From UBA5209 sp964625015 (GTDB lineage Bacteria; Patescibacteriota; Dojkabacteria; SC72): 23,427 nucleotides of DNA. Position numbers and translations under genes: made by a program. The number at the start of each line of letters is the position of its first letter. Position 1 is the stretch's first letter. This document shows positions 21,305 through 23,427 of the stretch, one piece after another. The stretch spans positions 1-23,427 of the forward strand of contig CAZUZI010000012.1 of the NCBI GenBank assembly GCA_964625015.1, written 5' to 3'. Below the pieces are notes generated by a model, which did not search any database, was not told the DNA's origin, and worked only from the letters and a program-made list of their open reading frames with translations.

Positions 21305-21700
21305 ATGTCAGCTTTTACTGTAACCACCGCTCTTACTAAGGGAGCCACCACATACAATGGCTTCTCTACCTATTCTACTGTTCTACGTGGCAGCGATACC
21401 GCTGAATTTTGGACTACTGCCCTGCAAGGTTTTAGTGGCGACGATTTCTTGGTTGGCACTATCACCTCTGACAAAGAGCTAACTCACACTGCGAACAAGA
21501 TCTATCTCGACGTATCGATTGATGGCACGAATTGGGGTCAGGCTAAGACTGGCGTAATGATTGCCGCCAGCGGACTGATTGGCACACGTTGCTTTGTGAT
21601 TGACGCAACTGGGATCATTGCGCCTTACTACAGAGTTCGTGTAGATGCCGTCACTCCCTACAGCAGTACTCTGACCATTAATTACTGCATTAAGAAATAA
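21305..21700 (+). CDS. putative head decoration/beta-sandwich protein
   Basis: 131 residues of almost pure beta-sheet, Ser/Thr/Gly-rich, with no Lys-rich or helical tail. The middle YLDVSIDGTNWGQAKTGVMI and the end IIAPYYRVRVDAVTPYSSTLTINY fit a jelly-roll/Ig-like virion protein; the phrase PYYRVRV occurs in phage head or tail adhesin proteins of this type. Position directly after the coat gene favours a decoration (cement) protein. AAGGGGG is eight bases before the ATG. A head-fibre role is an alternative. Confidence 0.65.
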   Translation: MSAFTVTTALTKGATTYNGFSTYSTVLRGSDTAEFWTTALQGFSGDDFLVGTITSDKELTHTANKIYLDVSIDGTNWGQAKTGVMIAASGLIGTRCFVIDATGIIAPYYRVRVDAVTPYSSTLTINYCIKK

Positions 21701-21707
21701 CTAACCG

Positions 21708-22490
21708 ATGGCTACAAAAGTCGTAATAACATCGTACATAGACAGCCTCCTACAGGAGTCGGGAACGCAAGTTCCCGACTCCACTATTATCGCTGGCATG
21801 GAAGATGTAGTGAGGAAGATAGAGTTAAGCAATCCAGAGCTATTGCGAAGCATGGAAGTAGAGACTGCCATAGCCTCATCGCCAGTGACGCTGCACTATA
21901 TCCCTCCTACGCTTGATGTATATTGCGATGGCATGAAGGCTGTGGAGCGCAAGAGTCTTGAGCATATTTCCAGTAGATACTCGCTGCTCAACGATTATGG
22001 CGATACCTGCTACTACTATGTGGTTGGTAAACTGCTTTACATCTATCCGTGGGACGCGACCAAGAGCTATACCTATCGTGGCGTGGCGTATTCCGTATCT
22101 AATGGAACGCTGACATGGTGCGACAGGTTTGTCTATCCGCTGGCGTTATACTGTGCATATCTGACGCTGTATGGCAGAATGAGCGTGGAAATGGCTGCTA
22201 TTATAGCATCCTCTCAGAGTGGATTAAGCCTTGACCTATCTGGCTTGCTCTCCCTTGACTATACAAAGCCAACGAGTCGCTTAACTGCCGATGATGTGGA
22301 ATTAGCCAATGCAGAGCTTGATAAAATACGCACCCGCATTGCAGAGTATCAGGCCATGACTGGCGCTGACAGCGTGGCTGCTGCTAAACTGCAGAACAGA
22401 GTGGGGACTGTGGCAGCGATTATTTCGAATATGAACAGCATCTATGCCCGCTATATCGAATGGTTTGGCATGGGCGGTGAGAAGAAATGA
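21708..22490 (+). CDS. putative head-tail adaptor protein
   Basis: 260 residues. N-terminal helix with an I-D-S-L-L motif, a beta-region with LHYIPPTLDVYCDGMKAVE, then CYYYVVGKLLYIYPWD and a helix after SNGTLTWCDRFVYPLALYCAYLTLYGRM. The C-terminal 70 residues form a charged helix pair (DVELANAELDKIRTRIAEYQAM). A Y-x-x-x-G-K-L-x-I-x-P strand followed by an Asp/Phe-Leu-alcyl helix is the plan of phage adaptor/neck proteins (SU10-adaptor type, P22 gp4 analogue). Ribosome site weak. It overlaps the next gene by four bases. Confidence 0.62.
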   Translation: MATKVVITSYIDSLLQESGTQVPDSTIIAGMEDVVRKIELSNPELLRSMEVETAIASSPVTLHYIPPTLDVYCDGMKAVERKSLEHISSRYSLLNDYGDTCYYYVVGKLLYIYPWDATKSYTYRGVAYSVSNGTLTWCDRFVYPLALYCAYLTLYGRMSVEMAAIIASSQSGLSLDLSGLLSLDYTKPTSRLTADDVELANAELDKIRTRIAEYQAMTGADSVAAAKLQNRVGTVAAIISNMNSIYARYIEWFGMGGEKK

Positions 22491-23293
22491 AGATAGGCGA
22501 ATTATACGATCTGGCTAAGCAAGCATATCCCTCGCTGACGAAGCGGATGTTCACGCAGTTCTACAACATGGCAATGGAGCAGATAAGTGAACAAGCCCGC
22601 ATAGCAGTTGAAGAGACTGAATATACGGACAGCAGCTATTCAACTATTCCCACGGAAGCGGTTAGAATTGAGAACATCACCACCGAAACGCCTTACTCGT
22701 GGAAAGTGGTAGATGGTGCGTTGACCTTCTACGACGACGAGGGAAAGGTAATTGTTCCCGATTCAGTGTATGTGAAGTATTGGAAGCGAGTGCTGAATGC
22801 CATCCATCCCCCCGAATACTATACTCATGCCTCTGCTGGAACGATTTCCACCGCTTTGGCTGGTGCATTGACGATGAGTGTAGCCACTGATGTTGACAAG
22901 CAGTTGGTGATGATTGACGGCATGGTGAATCCTACATTGGTATCGCTTATTCCTGCGGGAAGTATCGTCATGGTGCCAACCAGTAAGGCAGCTATCTATC
23001 TCTACGACTCCACCAACCTCAATGTATACACTACCATAACCAATTGGGGTAACAATGCCAACTGTAACTACTACCTGCTCTCCAATACGTGGGAGGAGCA
23101 GGACGACGGCTATGCTGACGAAGTAGGCTTCTGTGCGATGTATATGGCAACTTCGATGCTGGCAGAGTTCACCAACGAGAACAGTGACACTGCCAAATTC
23201 TCAGTGCAGAGGGCGAAGCAGTATCTGTCCCAGGTGCTCAAGAAATACAACACCTCCATTTCGTGGAACAGCTTCACGCAGGTGAGCTTCTGA
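22487..23293 (+). CDS. putative second adaptor/neck protein
   Basis: 268 residues. Opens with helices MKIGELYDLAKQAYPSLTKRMF and a Y-N-x-A-M-E-Q-I helix, then a beta-strand block (AVRIENITTETPYSWKVVDGALTFYDDEGKVIVPDSVYVKYW) and a C-terminal helix rich in Ala, Met and Lys (MATSMLAEFTNENSDTAKFSVQRAKQYLSQVL). This matches the shape of SU10-adaptor proteins that close the portal and recruit the tail. It resembles the preceding protein in layout. The ATG sits in an ATGA overlap, with GGTGAG upstream, so both are co-translated. Confidence 0.65.
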   Translation: MKIGELYDLAKQAYPSLTKRMFTQFYNMAMEQISEQARIAVEETEYTDSSYSTIPTEAVRIENITTETPYSWKVVDGALTFYDDEGKVIVPDSVYVKYWKRVLNAIHPPEYYTHASAGTISTALAGALTMSVATDVDKQLVMIDGMVNPTLVSLIPAGSIVMVPTSKAAIYLYDSTNLNVYTTITNWGNNANCNYYLLSNTWEEQDDGYADEVGFCAMYMATSMLAEFTNENSDTAKFSVQRAKQYLSQVLKKYNTSISWNSFTQVSF

Positions 23294-23427
23294 TGAATGT
23301 ATCGCTGCTATCGGAAATAGACAAGAGCGTAAGCAACGTAAGGCAGGGCTTGTTCACAAACCCCATAAAAGTGAGCTTAAGCGAGGAAGTGTCTAAATCG
23401 CTCAGAAATGCGTTTTATGAAGCAATT
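23293..23427 (+). CDS. hypothetical structural protein, 3' end outside window
   Basis: Begins one base inside the previous stop (TGATG) with AGGTGAG six bases upstream. The 45 visible codons read MNVSLLSEIDKSVSNVRQGL, then NPIKVSLSEEVSKSLRNAFYEAI, an amphipathic helical start. It belongs to the head/neck operon by position, but the fragment is too short to identify. Confidence 0.75.
   Translation, partial: MNVSLLSEIDKSVSNVRQGLFTNPIKVSLSEEVSKSLRNAFYEAI

Overview
The window is part of a tailed double-stranded DNA phage genome (Caudoviricetes). The evidence is a complete head-assembly run on the + strand (small terminase candidate, large terminase, P22-type portal, scaffold, major capsid, decoration-like protein, two adaptor-like proteins) facing away from a dense leftward block of replication, recombination and accessory genes. 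Strong Shine-Dalgarno sequences (AGGAG/AAGGAGG) and ATGA/TAATG stop-start overlaps point to a bacterial (or SD-using archaeal) host. I cannot name the host. No integrase, repressor or lysogeny cassette is visible here.

Left part (1-12848, - strand): an almost gapless leftward operon read from about 12.8 kb down to 1. In transcription order it begins with small Cys-rich proteins and a tRNA-like RNA element, then an ArdC-type antirestriction protein and a run of small accessory proteins. Next comes a replication core: a Sak4/RecA-like ATPase, a candidate ssDNA-binding protein and a 598-residue AEP primase-helicase fusion. It continues with an HTH protein, a small DUF669-like protein, a Gp157-family protein, a RusA Holliday-junction resolvase and a protein made of two Tad2/DUF2829-like repeats. 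Many of these genes are below 60 codons.

Middle (12849-14076): a non-coding switch region between the leftward and rightward blocks. It holds two arrays of 11/12-bp repeats in opposite orientation, placed symmetrically around a purine mirror repeat with a TATA-rich core. The shared symmetry centre is at 13180.5. This looks like a replication origin or a large regulator-binding element. To its right are a leftward 92-codon gene with its own UUCG-tetraloop terminator and a 220-bp leader before the late genes.

Right part (14077-23427, + strand): the packaging and head genes in the canonical order, running off the window edge inside a further gene. The logic is typical: leftward genes replicate and recombine the DNA and blunt host defence, while rightward genes package it. 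The most unusual items are the symmetrical repeat element, the interrupted tRNA-like element, the duplicated Tad2-like protein and the probable non-AUG start of the Sak4-like gene.
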